This document shows, piece by piece, positions 24,569-33,637 of a stretch of DNA of 64,000 nt; position 1 is the stretch's first letter, and every line of letters starts with the position of its first letter. A program made the translations under genes and the position numbers. Below the pieces are notes generated by a model that was not told the origin of the DNA, did no database searches, and saw nothing but the letters and a program-made list of their open reading frames with translations. Source of the DNA: Ignavibacteriales bacterium (lineage in GTDB: Bacteria; Bacteroidota; Ignavibacteria; Ignavibacteriales; Melioribacteraceae); the NCBI GenBank assembly GCA_020061355.1, contig JAGUYK010000006.1, forward strand, positions 434,001 through 498,000, given 5' to 3'.

Positions 24569-25423
24569 ATGAAAGACCTGAAGGTTAAGATCAAACGGCA
24601 GACGGAAATCCTTGGTCTGGTCCTCGCCTATCCCGGCAGATTCCAGATCTATGATCTGGAAGAACTCTACGGCGTTAACGACTTAACTATTAAAAGAGAT
24701 CTGCAGGAACTCCGCTCATTAGGAATAGACATTCACTCGGAAGGGAAGAAGGGAATAAACATCTACTCAAAGATCCCCAATGAGATCCTCAAAGGAATTA
24801 TCCCTCAGTATATCGGAATAGCAGTTAACCAGAGCTCATACGATCAGGCAACGAATCTCTTCATCAGCAAACTCGGACCTAAATCAATCTCCACATTAAC
24901 CCAGCTTCAGATCTGCATCGATAAGAACTACACGGTTAAGATCCTCTACCAGAAACCGGAAGAGAAGTCAATTGACGAAAGGATAGTTGAGCCCTACTGC
25001 ATCTTCCAGGGAGAGAAGAACTGGCGGCTCCTTGCAAATCATAACGGGACGGTTAAACAGTTTCTGCTTAACAATATAAAATTGGTTGAGCAGTTGAATA
25101 AAAAGTTTTTACCGCCAACGCAGAGCCAGATAGATAACATCTTCAGCACTTCGTTTAAGTGCTGGCTCGGTGATGAAAGATATAAAGTTAAGCTAAAGTT
25201 CCTGCCCCCATGGCCGGACAGAATAAAACCGAAGCAGCTTATGGAGATGGAAAAAGTAACCGAAGAACCCGACGGCTCAATTATCTACGAAACGGTTGTT
25301 AACTCGCTGAATGAAATCGCTTCCTGGATTGTAAGCAGGGGAGAGGGTGTGGTTGTTTTAGAACCGGAGAAGCTGAAGACAATTGTAATACAGACTGCGA
25401 AGGATGTACTTAAGAACTACTAA
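24569..25423 (+). CDS. HTH-WYL domain transcriptional regulator
   Basis: Protein of 284 residues. An N-terminal DeoR-like helix-turn-helix (RQTEILGLVLAYPGRFQIYDLEELYGVNDLTIKRDLQELRSLGID; core YDLEELYGVNDLTIKRDLQ) is followed by a WYL-type ligand-binding domain (VKILYQKPEEKSIDERIVEPYCIFQGEKNWRLLA) and a WCX-like C-terminal domain. WYL regulators control mobile-element and defence genes, often sensing nucleic acids. I start it at ATG 24569; a TTG at 24554 is the alternative. No clear ribosome site precedes either. It probably represses itself and the divergent DUF932 gene through the 17-bp palindrome. Confidence 0.85.
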   Translation: MKDLKVKIKRQTEILGLVLAYPGRFQIYDLEELYGVNDLTIKRDLQELRSLGIDIHSEGKKGINIYSKIPNEILKGIIPQYIGIAVNQSSYDQATNLFISKLGPKSISTLTQLQICIDKNYTVKILYQKPEEKSIDERIVEPYCIFQGEKNWRLLANHNGTVKQFLLNNIKLVEQLNKKFLPPTQSQIDNIFSTSFKCWLGDERYKVKLKFLPPWPDRIKPKQLMEMEKVTEEPDGSIIYETVVNSLNEIASWIVSRGEGVVVLEPEKLKTIVIQTAKDVLKNY

Positions 25424-25742
25424 GCAATAATATCTTTAAATGATACTTCAATAAACGTAGATTCATTTTAATTTGCAAACAATGAAAGAGATAAAGAAAT
25501 ATTTGAGATGTGGACAATTCATTAAATAGAATAAAAAATGATTTGTACGTTCCAATTATATTTATTCGGCCCAAATTCTTTGCAACTCAAAACGAATGAA
25601 TTATCTTATAATAAATCTGGCTCGACTCTCAAATTTAAGATCACCAGTCGAACACTTTCTTACAAATGAGCATTTTTAACTCTTTCTGGTTAAAGATTTT
25701 ATTTAATTTTCTATTATATTTTTTAATAGTAATTTGTATCAA
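25424..25742. other. Intergenic region between the WYL gene and the restriction locus
   Basis: About 320 bases. It begins with an AAATGATAC half-site and then becomes strongly AT-rich, marking a composition step from the GC-richer DUF932/WYL pair to the restriction genes. I see no gene or terminator in it. Confidence 0.3.
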
Positions 25743-26744
25743 ATGAATGATTGGAGCTCTGTGCTTCTTGATTATACAGATATATTAGAGAGTGATATCA
25801 GGAAAAAATATCCTGATGTTTTAGAGATTCTGTTAATAGACCGCACTACAAAGAAAAATATTCTTTGGGCTACCGACCATTATGTACATCTTGGTCGGGG
25901 ATATGAATACAATTCTCAGATATTACCGAAATTAATTACTGGTAAGAATGGTAAAACCATAATGCCGCGCGTAAGTAAAAACAAGTTTATCCAACGGGTG
26001 CGAGTTCGGAATATGGCCGAAGTCTTCACTCCATCTTGGATTTGTAATGCTCAAAATAATTTGATTGATAATGTTTGGTTTGGCTATAATAATGTTTTCA
26101 ATAGCGAGCAAATTAACATCGATGGTTCACATACATGGGAGACAAATACCAAAAAAATTATTTTTCCTAAAAGCAAAACATGGCAAGATTATATTATGGA
26201 TTTAAGACTTGAAATTGTTTGCGGCGAAGCCCCTTATATAACAAGCAGATACGATACAACAACTGGCAATTTTATTCATGTTGAAAACCGAATTGGATTC
26301 CTTGATCGTAAACTCAGAATAATTAATGAGAATGTTGCAAAAAAGAAAGAATGGAAAGAAGCAGTAAAAACCGCTTTTAATAATGTTTATGCATTCGAGT
26401 GGCAAGGTGACAGTTTGCTACTTGCTAGGGAAGCAATGCTTATCACATTTATTGAAAACTATCGTTATAAATTTCATAAAGATCCGTCACTTACTTCTAT
26501 TAAAGAAATTGCCAAGATTATATCATGGAATGTTTGGCAAATGGATGGGTTAAAAGGAGTTATTCCAAATAGCTGTTCAGATAAAAATGAAGAAATTCAA
26601 GACTTATTTGATGAAAATCAAACTATTGTAACACAGTGTGAAGGTTGTTCGAAAAACAATATTTTCAAACACAATGGAATATATAGCGTAATTATGGATT
26701 GGTCAAATAGAAAAGAGATAGAATATATTAGCTTACTCAAATAA
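25743..26744 (+). CDS. Partner subunit of a GIY-YIG/helicase/methyltransferase restriction system
   Basis: Protein of 333 residues resembling the ~330-residue proteins annotated as 'restriction endonuclease subunit M' beside very large helicase-methylase genes. Characteristic stretches are VRNMAEVFTPSWICNAQNN (motif-X-like), the YIMDLRLEIVCGEAPY block, SRYDTTTGNF, RIGFLDRKLRIINEN, AFEWQGDSLLLARE and ISWNVWQMDGLKGVIP. I see no NPPY catalytic motif, so methyl transfer probably depends on the partner. ATG 25743 is the first ATG; TTG 25734 is possible. It ends 15 bases before the next gene and is surely co-transcribed. Confidence 0.65.
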   Translation: MNDWSSVLLDYTDILESDIRKKYPDVLEILLIDRTTKKNILWATDHYVHLGRGYEYNSQILPKLITGKNGKTIMPRVSKNKFIQRVRVRNMAEVFTPSWICNAQNNLIDNVWFGYNNVFNSEQINIDGSHTWETNTKKIIFPKSKTWQDYIMDLRLEIVCGEAPYITSRYDTTTGNFIHVENRIGFLDRKLRIINENVAKKKEWKEAVKTAFNNVYAFEWQGDSLLLAREAMLITFIENYRYKFHKDPSLTSIKEIAKIISWNVWQMDGLKGVIPNSCSDKNEEIQDLFDENQTIVTQCEGCSKNNIFKHNGIYSVIMDWSNRKEIEYISLLK

Positions 26745-26759
26745 ACTGGATATAAAAGC

Positions 26760-29700
26760 ATGTCAAGTCAAACTAGTATTAATTCTTCTGTTCTTGATGA
26801 TTTAATTATCGGACGAGTGGAGCCGCATATTTACGCATTTTCTACTGAGACTGTACCTAATTATCTTAAAGTAGGCGATGCATATCGGCCACTAGAGATA
26901 AGAATTAATGAATGGCGCAAGCACTTTCCTAATCTGAAAAAACAATTCGTAGACGTTGCGAAAGTTGATGATGAAACATTTTATAGAGATCATGCTATAC
27001 ACTATTTTTTAGAAAAAGAACTAAAGAAAACAAGACTAGAGAGAAATATCATAAAAAATCTTCCATACTTTTCAAATGAGTTTTTTAAAAATGCCACCAG
27101 TTACGATATTCAAGAAGCTATAGAAGATATAAGAAACAGCTTTTTAGACAATAAAAATAAATATCAATTTTACAAATTCGATTCCAGTCGTGTGCCGATA
27201 ACTTATACTTATGCTAGAACAGAAAATTACGAACCACGACCAAATCAACAAACCACAATAGACAAGTTTAAGTATGCGATCAAAAAGGGCAGAACAAACC
27301 TTTTAATGTATGCAGTTATGAGGTTTGGTAAGTCGTTCACTTCAATGTGTTGTGCAACTGAAATGAATGCTAATATTGTTGTAATTGTTACTGCAAAAGC
27401 TGATGTTAAAGAAGAATGGAAGAGAACAGTAGAAAGCCACATTAGATTTGCTGATTACGAGTTTGTCGATAGCTATACATTGCTACAGAGCGATACTATT
27501 ATTAAGAATAAAATTAGGAAAGGGGCAAAAGTAGTAGTATTTCTAACTTTACAGGATTTACAAGGCCCGAATTTAAAACCAAAGCACAGAGAAGTTTTCA
27601 TAAATAAACTCGACTTACTTATTATTGATGAAACACATTTTGGAGCTAGAGCAAACGAATACGGGAAAGTTTTGCAGGAAGTGGGTATAAAAGGAAGGCA
27701 ACTTAAAAATGAATTTAAAGGAAATGATGAAACCATAGACGACCTTGAAAACTGTACGAAAATTTTGAAACCAAAGGTTCGTTTACACTTATCCGGTACA
27801 CCATACCGCATTTTAATGGGGAGTGAATTTACAGACGAAGACATCGTAGCATTTTATCAATTTACTGATATTGCGAATGATCAAGAAAAGTGGGATAAAG
27901 AGAATCTAAACAAAGATGATGTTAGGGAGTGGGATAATCCTTACTATGGTTTCCCGCAAATGATTCGTTTCGCATTTAATCCAAACGAATCTTCCAGAAG
28001 AAAAATGGAAGAATTGAAAAAAAATGGAACCACTTACGCATTCTCAGAATTATTTAAGCCAAAATCGATAACTAAAGATAGTAAGCATCAAAACCATAGA
28101 AAGTTTGAGCACCAAGAGGAGATATTGGATTTATTGGAGGTAATAGACGGCTCGAAGAGTGATGATAATCTTTTAGGATTTCTTGATTATGAAAAGATTA
28201 AAAAAGGCAATATGTGTCGACATATGGTTTGTGTTTTACCTTATCGAGCATCATGTGATGCTATTGAATACCTAATTAAGTCAAATAGAAAGAAATTTAA
28301 AAACCTAAACAAATATGAAATAATAAATATAGCAGGTGTAGAAAATGAAAGGCTTTATACATATACACAATCAGTTAAAGAAAAGATAAAAAAATGTGAA
28401 GCAAACAATAAAAAGACATTAACATTAACGGTAAATAGAATGCTTACCGGAAGTACCGTTGAAGAATGGGATACGATGCTATATCTGAAAGATACAGTTT
28501 CTCCACAAGAATACGATCAAGCTATTTTTCGTCTTCAAAACCAATTTGTTGTAAAATATTCAGAACCTTATGGTGATGTTATAAAATATAATATGAAACC
28601 TCAGACCTTACTTGTTGATTTTGACCCAAACAGAATGTTTAGCATGCAGGAACAAAAATCGCAGATTTATAATGTGAATACTAATGCAAACGGCAATTCC
28701 GAACTAGAAGAAAGAATTAAACGAGAACTTGAAATATCTCCTATTGTTGTACTAAATAAAGATAGACTCGTTCAAGTAACTCCCTCTGATATTTTGGATG
28801 CTGTTCGTAAATACTCAAGCGAACGTAGTGTTTTTGATGAAGCAACAACGATCCCTGTTGATATTTCCCTAATCGACATTTATGATATAAGAACTGAAAT
28901 CGAAAAGCAAGGTAAAATAGGTTCAAAACAAGGGTTAGAAATTAAACCGAATGAAGGTGATGGAGATGATATTGATGTTACGACTGGTGAAGATATTGAT
29001 ACTACTCAACCATCTTCAGGTTCAGAAGAGTCTAAGACGGAAATTGAAGAAGATGACTGGAAAAGCAAATTTGCGATGTTTTACGCAAAAATATTATTTT
29101 TTGCTTTTCTTACTGATTCAAGAGTAAAATCATTATCCGAAATCATAGCTCAAATAGATGTTGGTGCCGACAACAAAAGAATTGCGAATAGTCTGGATTT
29201 AAAAATGAGCATTTTAAAATTGCTCAATAAACATATATACCCATTTACTTTAAGCAAGTTAGACTACAAGATTCATAACATTAATTCACTTGCAAATGAC
29301 GATACCTTAAAACCGATTGATAGAGCAAGTAATGCAATGAAAAGATTTAGTAGACTATCTGTTTCAGAAATTGTGACACCGGAAAATGTAACGAATCAAA
29401 TAATGAATATTTTACCATCAAAAGACATTACTAACAAAACTAAAATATTAGATATAGCCTCTAAACAGGGTGAGTTTGTATATGCTGTATATAAAAAATA
29501 CGGAAAGGAAATTGCTAAGAATTTTTATTCTATTCCAACGTCAAAAATTGCTTATGAGTTTACTCGTAAAGTATATCAATTGTTAGAGTTAGATATTAAA
29601 CATATAGAGTCAAAATACACGTCTTATGACTTGATTAAAGAAAACCAAAATGTTAAAAAAAACAAAATTAAAATTAGAGATACATATATGAAATTCAATG

Positions 29701-30722
29701 TAATTGTAGGAAATCCACCGTATCAACAACTAGAGGGTGGTGGAAATGAAAACACTGCGTTACCAATTTACAACCATTTTGTTGATTTGGCTAAAAAACT
29801 AAATCCTAATTACATGTCCTTAATTATGCCGACCAGATGGTATGCCGGCGGGAGAGGTTTGGATGATTTTAGAAACCAGATGTTAAATGATACTCATATT
29901 TCAGAATTACATGATTTTCTTAAACCCGAATTGATTTTTCAAAACATTAATATTAGAGGGGGAATTTGTTATATATTATGGGAAAAAGATTATGATAACA
30001 ATAAGGATTTAACCAAAGTTTATACCTATAATGATGATTTTAAGCCAAGTATGAAAAGAAGAAGTTTAAGAACAAAAAATTCAGATATCTTAATTCGTCA
30101 TGGTATTGGAGTTTCAGTAATTGAAAAAGTAAGCAAAGTTCCAAAATTTGAAAGTTTAGCAAACCACGTGTCCGCTGCAAAAGCTTTTGGCTTTAGAACA
30201 TTTTTTATCAAAGATACACGTTTTAGGAGAAGCTCGAAAGGTCTTAAAAACCCAGTGATATGTTACGGGAGAGCGGATACATTAGGTTATGTTGATAAAT
30301 CAGAAATTATTTCACATGAAGATTGGATTGATGTTTGGAAAGTATATGTGCCTGAATCTAATAATATTGGTACAGAATTAAGTGACGATAACCAAAATTC
30401 ATTTGTCGGTGAACCTGGAACAATTTGCACGGAAACTTATTTAGTCGTAGGCGCTGAATTATCCTTAAATAAACTTTCAAGTAAAAACCTATCAATATAC
30501 CTGAGAACAAAATTTGCAAGGTTTCTGCATAGTTTAGCAAAAATAAGTCAACATGGTACATCTAAAACCTATCAATTTATACCTGTTCAAAACTTCAGTT
30601 CAACATCCGATATAAATTGGAAAAAATCAATTAAAGAAATAGACTACCAATTATACAAGAAATATAAGCTGACTAAAGAAGAAATAGAGTTTATTGAAAA
30701 GATGATAAAACCGATGAAGTAA
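26760..30722 (+). CDS. Single-chain restriction-modification protein: GIY-YIG-like nuclease, SF2 helicase, Eco57I-type methylase
   Basis: Protein of 1320 residues with domains in order. Residues ~22-110 form a GIY-YIG/T5orf172-like nuclease (IYAFSTETVPNYLKVGDAYRP ... RINEWRKHFP; quoted IYAFSTETVPNYLKVGD). At ~160-650 there is a superfamily 2 motor: RPNQQTTIDKF, MRFGKS Walker A (~187), IIDETHFGA (~291), LSGTPYR, MLTGSTVEEWD. An acidic linker (~720-770) leads to an N6-adenine methylase with ILDIASKQGEF and catalytic GNPPYQ (~983), then a C-terminal target-recognition region. The layout resembles type ISP enzymes but with a different nuclease. It works with the 333-residue partner upstream. Confidence 0.8.
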   Translation: MSSQTSINSSVLDDLIIGRVEPHIYAFSTETVPNYLKVGDAYRPLEIRINEWRKHFPNLKKQFVDVAKVDDETFYRDHAIHYFLEKELKKTRLERNIIKNLPYFSNEFFKNATSYDIQEAIEDIRNSFLDNKNKYQFYKFDSSRVPITYTYARTENYEPRPNQQTTIDKFKYAIKKGRTNLLMYAVMRFGKSFTSMCCATEMNANIVVIVTAKADVKEEWKRTVESHIRFADYEFVDSYTLLQSDTIIKNKIRKGAKVVVFLTLQDLQGPNLKPKHREVFINKLDLLIIDETHFGARANEYGKVLQEVGIKGRQLKNEFKGNDETIDDLENCTKILKPKVRLHLSGTPYRILMGSEFTDEDIVAFYQFTDIANDQEKWDKENLNKDDVREWDNPYYGFPQMIRFAFNPNESSRRKMEELKKNGTTYAFSELFKPKSITKDSKHQNHRKFEHQEEILDLLEVIDGSKSDDNLLGFLDYEKIKKGNMCRHMVCVLPYRASCDAIEYLIKSNRKKFKNLNKYEIINIAGVENERLYTYTQSVKEKIKKCEANNKKTLTLTVNRMLTGSTVEEWDTMLYLKDTVSPQEYDQAIFRLQNQFVVKYSEPYGDVIKYNMKPQTLLVDFDPNRMFSMQEQKSQIYNVNTNANGNSELEERIKRELEISPIVVLNKDRLVQVTPSDILDAVRKYSSERSVFDEATTIPVDISLIDIYDIRTEIEKQGKIGSKQGLEIKPNEGDGDDIDVTTGEDIDTTQPSSGSEESKTEIEEDDWKSKFAMFYAKILFFAFLTDSRVKSLSEIIAQIDVGADNKRIANSLDLKMSILKLLNKHIYPFTLSKLDYKIHNINSLANDDTLKPIDRASNAMKRFSRLSVSEIVTPENVTNQIMNILPSKDITNKTKILDIASKQGEFVYAVYKKYGKEIAKNFYSIPTSKIAYEFTRKVYQLLELDIKHIESKYTSYDLIKENQNVKKNKIKIRDTYMKFNVIVGNPPYQQLEGGGNENTALPIYNHFVDLAKKLNPNYMSLIMPTRWYAGGRGLDDFRNQMLNDTHISELHDFLKPELIFQNINIRGGICYILWEKDYDNNKDLTKVYTYNDDFKPSMKRRSLRTKNSDILIRHGIGVSVIEKVSKVPKFESLANHVSAAKAFGFRTFFIKDTRFRRSSKGLKNPVICYGRADTLGYVDKSEIISHEDWIDVWKVYVPESNNIGTELSDDNQNSFVGEPGTICTETYLVVGAELSLNKLSSKNLSIYLRTKFARFLHSLAKISQHGTSKTYQFIPVQNFSSTSDINWKKSIKEIDYQLYKKYKLTKEEIEFIEKMIKPMK

Positions 30723-30839
30723 AATATTCAATCTGAGTACAAGACTTTTTGTTCCATGCTTAATGATTAATCTGAACTGAAATGAAAATAAATTGATTGA
30801 ATCTTTTTTTAACGCATTAATTAAATAAATAAAAATATA

Positions 30840-32636
30840 ATGAAAACTCAAAAATATTCTGTTAACCAGCATCTTATAGAAACTGTTTTATCATGGGTTA
30901 AATCAGGTGAGATAGCAATTCCTGAAATTCAAAGACCGTTTGTTTGGGACTCATCTAAAGTCAGGGATTTAATGGATTCACTTTATCAAGGTTACCCTAT
31001 CGGCTATCTGATAGCTTGGAAGAATCCTAATGTGCGCCTTAAGGACGGGCATAGTGCAGAAGGGAAGAAAATACTTATAGATGGTCAGCAGCGTGTTACT
31101 GCTCTTACAGCAGCAATACTTGGCCAGAATATTATTAATAAGGAATACAAACGTACAAGAATTAAAATTTCGTTCCATCCGATCGAAGAACGATTTGAAG
31201 TATTCAACACCGCAATTGAGAAAGATATAAAGTGGCTACCGGATATCTCTATTATTTTTAATCCTTCAACAAACCTGTTCACTTTGGTAAATGATTACTG
31301 TTCAAAAAATCCCGATATCTCTCAGGAACTTATATTTAACAGGTTTGATCTTCTTAAAAAGTTAATTACAAAACAGATCGGACTTATAGAACTAGATTCA
31401 GACCTCGATATTGAGGTTGTTACGGAAATATTTATCCGTATCAATTCACAAGGAGTTGTATTAAGCCAGGCAGATTTCGCGATGTCCAAGATTGCCTCAA
31501 ACGAATTATATAACGGTTCAATGATTAGAAAGTGCATCGATTATTTCTGCCATATGGCTGTAGCCCCTGAGTTTTATAACATTATTACTGAAATCGATAA
31601 GGATTTTACGGATAGCGAATATTTTAAAAAAATGTCCTGGTTAAAAAATGAAAATGATGATATTTACGATCCATCCTATACCGATTTATTAAGAGTGGCT
31701 TTTACATCTGAATTTAATAGGGGAAAGCTATCTGATCTTGTTAGTCTTTTATCAGGAAGAAATTTTGAAACAAGAACATTTGAAGAATCGATTGCAAAAG
31801 AATCTTTTGAGAAACTGGAAAAAGGAATTATACGCTTCATAAATGAAACGAATTTTAAAAGATTTCTGATGATTATAAGATCTGCCGGATTTATATCACC
31901 TTCCTTAATTAGATCTCAGAATGCTCTGAACTTTGCATATATAGTATATCTTAAGTTACGCGACCTCGATTATAACCAGGGAGAGATAGAAACCTACGTT
32001 CGCAAATGGTTTGTAATGTCTGTGCTTACAGGAAGGTATTCTGGTTCTGCTGAATCAATAATCGATTTTGATATTAAAAATATTTCATCGCAACCATTTA
32101 GTACATACTTAACAAATATAGAAGCGGCTGAGTTATCGGAAGCGTTCTGGAATTTTTCGCTTGTTCAGAGTCTTGATACTTCAGTTTCGAGCAGTCCGTT
32201 TTTCAATGTTTATCTAGCATCACAGGTTAGAATGGGCGATAAGGGATTTCTCTCTAAAGATATTACCGTTCAGGATCTTATTACTCACATGGGGGATATA
32301 CACCACATATTCCCGAAAGATTATCTGAAACGAAATGGATTGAAACGCGGGGACTATAACCAGATTGCAAACTATGTCTTTATGCAGTCTGAAATTAATA
32401 TTAAGATAGGAAGTAAAGCCCCTAAAGATTATTTCGCTGATATATTAAAGCAATGCGAAGGTGGAAAATTTAAATATGGCGCAATCGATAGTATTCAAAA
32501 GCTGGAAGAAAATCTAAAGCAAAATTGTATTTCCACATCAATTTATGAGATGAGCTTTGATAATTATCAGGAATTTCTTGAGCAAAGACGTAAGTTGATA
32601 GCGCAAAAGATCAAGGAATTTTATTTGTCTCTATAA
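30840..32636 (+). CDS. GmrSD-type restriction protein (DUF262 + HNH/DUF1524-like)
   Basis: Protein of 598 residues fusing the two halves of GmrSD-like type IV restriction. An N-terminal DUF262 domain has [20 protein letters not shown] and [15 protein letters not shown] (~80); the DGQQR loop is a nucleotidase signature of this family. A C-terminal HNH-like domain has [13 protein letters not shown] (~488) and [14 protein letters not shown]. Relatives attack phage DNA carrying modified, for example glucosylated, cytosines. No methylase is attached. The small gene at 32660 follows by 23 bases and probably forms an operon with it. Confidence 0.8.
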   Translation: MKTQKYSVNQHLIETVLSWVKSGEIAIPEIQRPFVWDSSKVRDLMDSLYQGYPIGYLIAWKNPNVRLKDGHSAEGKKILIDGQQRVTALTAAILGQNIINKEYKRTRIKISFHPIEERFEVFNTAIEKDIKWLPDISIIFNPSTNLFTLVNDYCSKNPDISQELIFNRFDLLKKLITKQIGLIELDSDLDIEVVTEIFIRINSQGVVLSQADFAMSKIASNELYNGSMIRKCIDYFCHMAVAPEFYNIITEIDKDFTDSEYFKKMSWLKNENDDIYDPSYTDLLRVAFTSEFNRGKLSDLVSLLSGRNFETRTFEESIAKESFEKLEKGIIRFINETNFKRFLMIIRSAGFISPSLIRSQNALNFAYIVYLKLRDLDYNQGEIETYVRKWFVMSVLTGRYSGSAESIIDFDIKNISSQPFSTYLTNIEAAELSEAFWNFSLVQSLDTSVSSSPFFNVYLASQVRMGDKGFLSKDITVQDLITHMGDIHHIFPKDYLKRNGLKRGDYNQIANYVFMQSEINIKIGSKAPKDYFADILKQCEGGKFKYGAIDSIQKLEENLKQNCISTSIYEMSFDNYQEFLEQRRKLIAQKIKEFYLSL

Positions 32637-32659
32637 CAAACAATAAATGCGAGGCAACT

Positions 32660-32980
32660 ATGACAGTAGCTGAACGTGCGTTTCAGATCTGGCCATTACT
32701 GGTTTTATCAGCCACGAAACATCAGATATTATTTTATGACGAACTGGGGAAAATTATAGGTGTTCCGAACCCGGCTCTCGGACAATTACTTGAGCCGATA
32801 CAATCTTATTGCGTAATTAATAATTTACCGGCACTTACAAGTATTGTCGTTAGTAGTAAAACCGGTTTACCGGGTGGGGGATTTACAGCTGCAAGTGATG
32901 TACCTGCAGAACAGGCAAAAGTGTTTATGTTTGATTGGTTATGCATACACCCGGTAATTAAGGATTTTGAGAGTGCTTAA
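32660..32980 (+). CDS. Small conserved protein (106 aa) beside the GmrSD-type gene
   Basis: The protein (MTVAERAFQIWPLLVLSATK ... YDELGKIIGVPNPALGQLLEPIQSYC ... LPALTSIVVSSKTGLPGGGF) looks like a compact helix-turn-helix or alkyltransferase-like wing protein: 'YDELGKIIGVPNPALGQLL' has the shape of the DNA-binding part of MGMT/ATL-like domains. It lacks a PCHR active site. Similar ~110-residue proteins occur in defence loci as I recall, but no function is known to me. It probably assists or controls the upstream nuclease. Confidence 0.6.
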   Translation: MTVAERAFQIWPLLVLSATKHQILFYDELGKIIGVPNPALGQLLEPIQSYCVINNLPALTSIVVSSKTGLPGGGFTAASDVPAEQAKVFMFDWLCIHPVIKDFESA

Positions 32981-33140
32981 AACAACTGGTTTTGCTAAGT
33001 TGTTAAAAGAATTTATAAGCAAGATTAAAAGTGAATTTATTTATCAAAGAATTGATTCATAGTTAACTGATCTCAAACAAGGATTAAGTTATTTATCCCG
33101 CAACCATTAAGATTATAATTCTATAAGTGGTGTAGATTCA

Positions 33141-33229
33141 AGATTCTTCATCCCGCTTTGCGGGATTCAGAATGACAAGTGTAATGTCATTCTGAGGAGT
33201 CCCGATGGAATCGGGACGACGAAGAATCT
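33141..33229. repeat. Palindromic intergenic repeat, first copy
   Basis: AGATTCTTC (33141-33149) and GAAGAATCT (33221-33229) are inverted ends. Inside are ATCCCGCTTTGCGGGAT and CAGAATGAC...GTCATTCTG, and a CCCGATGGAATCGGG hairpin. This is the kind of short interspersed palindromic element common in Bacteroidota and Ignavibacteria intergenic DNA. The whole stretch 32981-33578 carries no gene. Confidence 0.6.
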
Positions 33230-33418
33230 CAAACCAATAAGATTTAATGAATCTGTTATTTGAATCCACTACTGTACTAATTCTTTCCAATCTGTTTTGA
33301 TCTGTTTTGATCTGTTCTATCTGTGTGCTATTAATTATAAATTGAACGATAACCTTGCAGGTTGAGCACACAAATTAATTCGGGAAACCTTCAAGGTTAA
33401 TGAGACATTAAAAATTCT

Positions 33419-33552
33419 TCACATCACTTCGTCCGGTTCAGATGACTACGTCACTGTCATCCCGATATAAATCGGGATCACGCAGGAATGAAATCGATGA
33501 CGTTCAGATTCCGGCATTCGCCTGCCTACGGCAGGCAGGTCCGGAATGACAG
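33419..33552. repeat. Palindromic intergenic repeat, second composite
   Basis: Contains CATCCCGATATAAATCGGGAT and CCTGCCTACGGCAGGCAGG hairpins plus CCGG(T/C)..GGAATGAC ends (CCGGCATTCGCCTG ... TCCGGAATGACAGG). It belongs to the same broad family of palindromic repeats. A related CTGCTTACCGCAGGCAAG stands at 1502, next to the integron core site. Confidence 0.5.
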
Positions 33553-33578
33553 GTCAAATGTTGGACTATTGAATTAAC

Positions 33579-33624
33579 TTGACAAAAAAAATATTACTTT
33601 GTATAATTGTCTATACAAAGTAAT
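33579..33624 (+). promoter_or_regulatory. Sigma-70-like promoter with a perfect 13-bp inverted-repeat operator
   Basis: TTGACA (33579-33584), 17 bases, TATAAT (33602-33607) is a consensus promoter. It is overlapped by ATTACTTTGTATA-attgtc-TATACAAAGTAAT (33593-33624), a perfect inverted repeat covering the -10 box. It lies directly before the GntR/LacI-type regulator gene, so the regulator very probably represses itself here. Confidence 0.8.
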
Positions 33625-33637
33625 TATAAAAAGTTAT

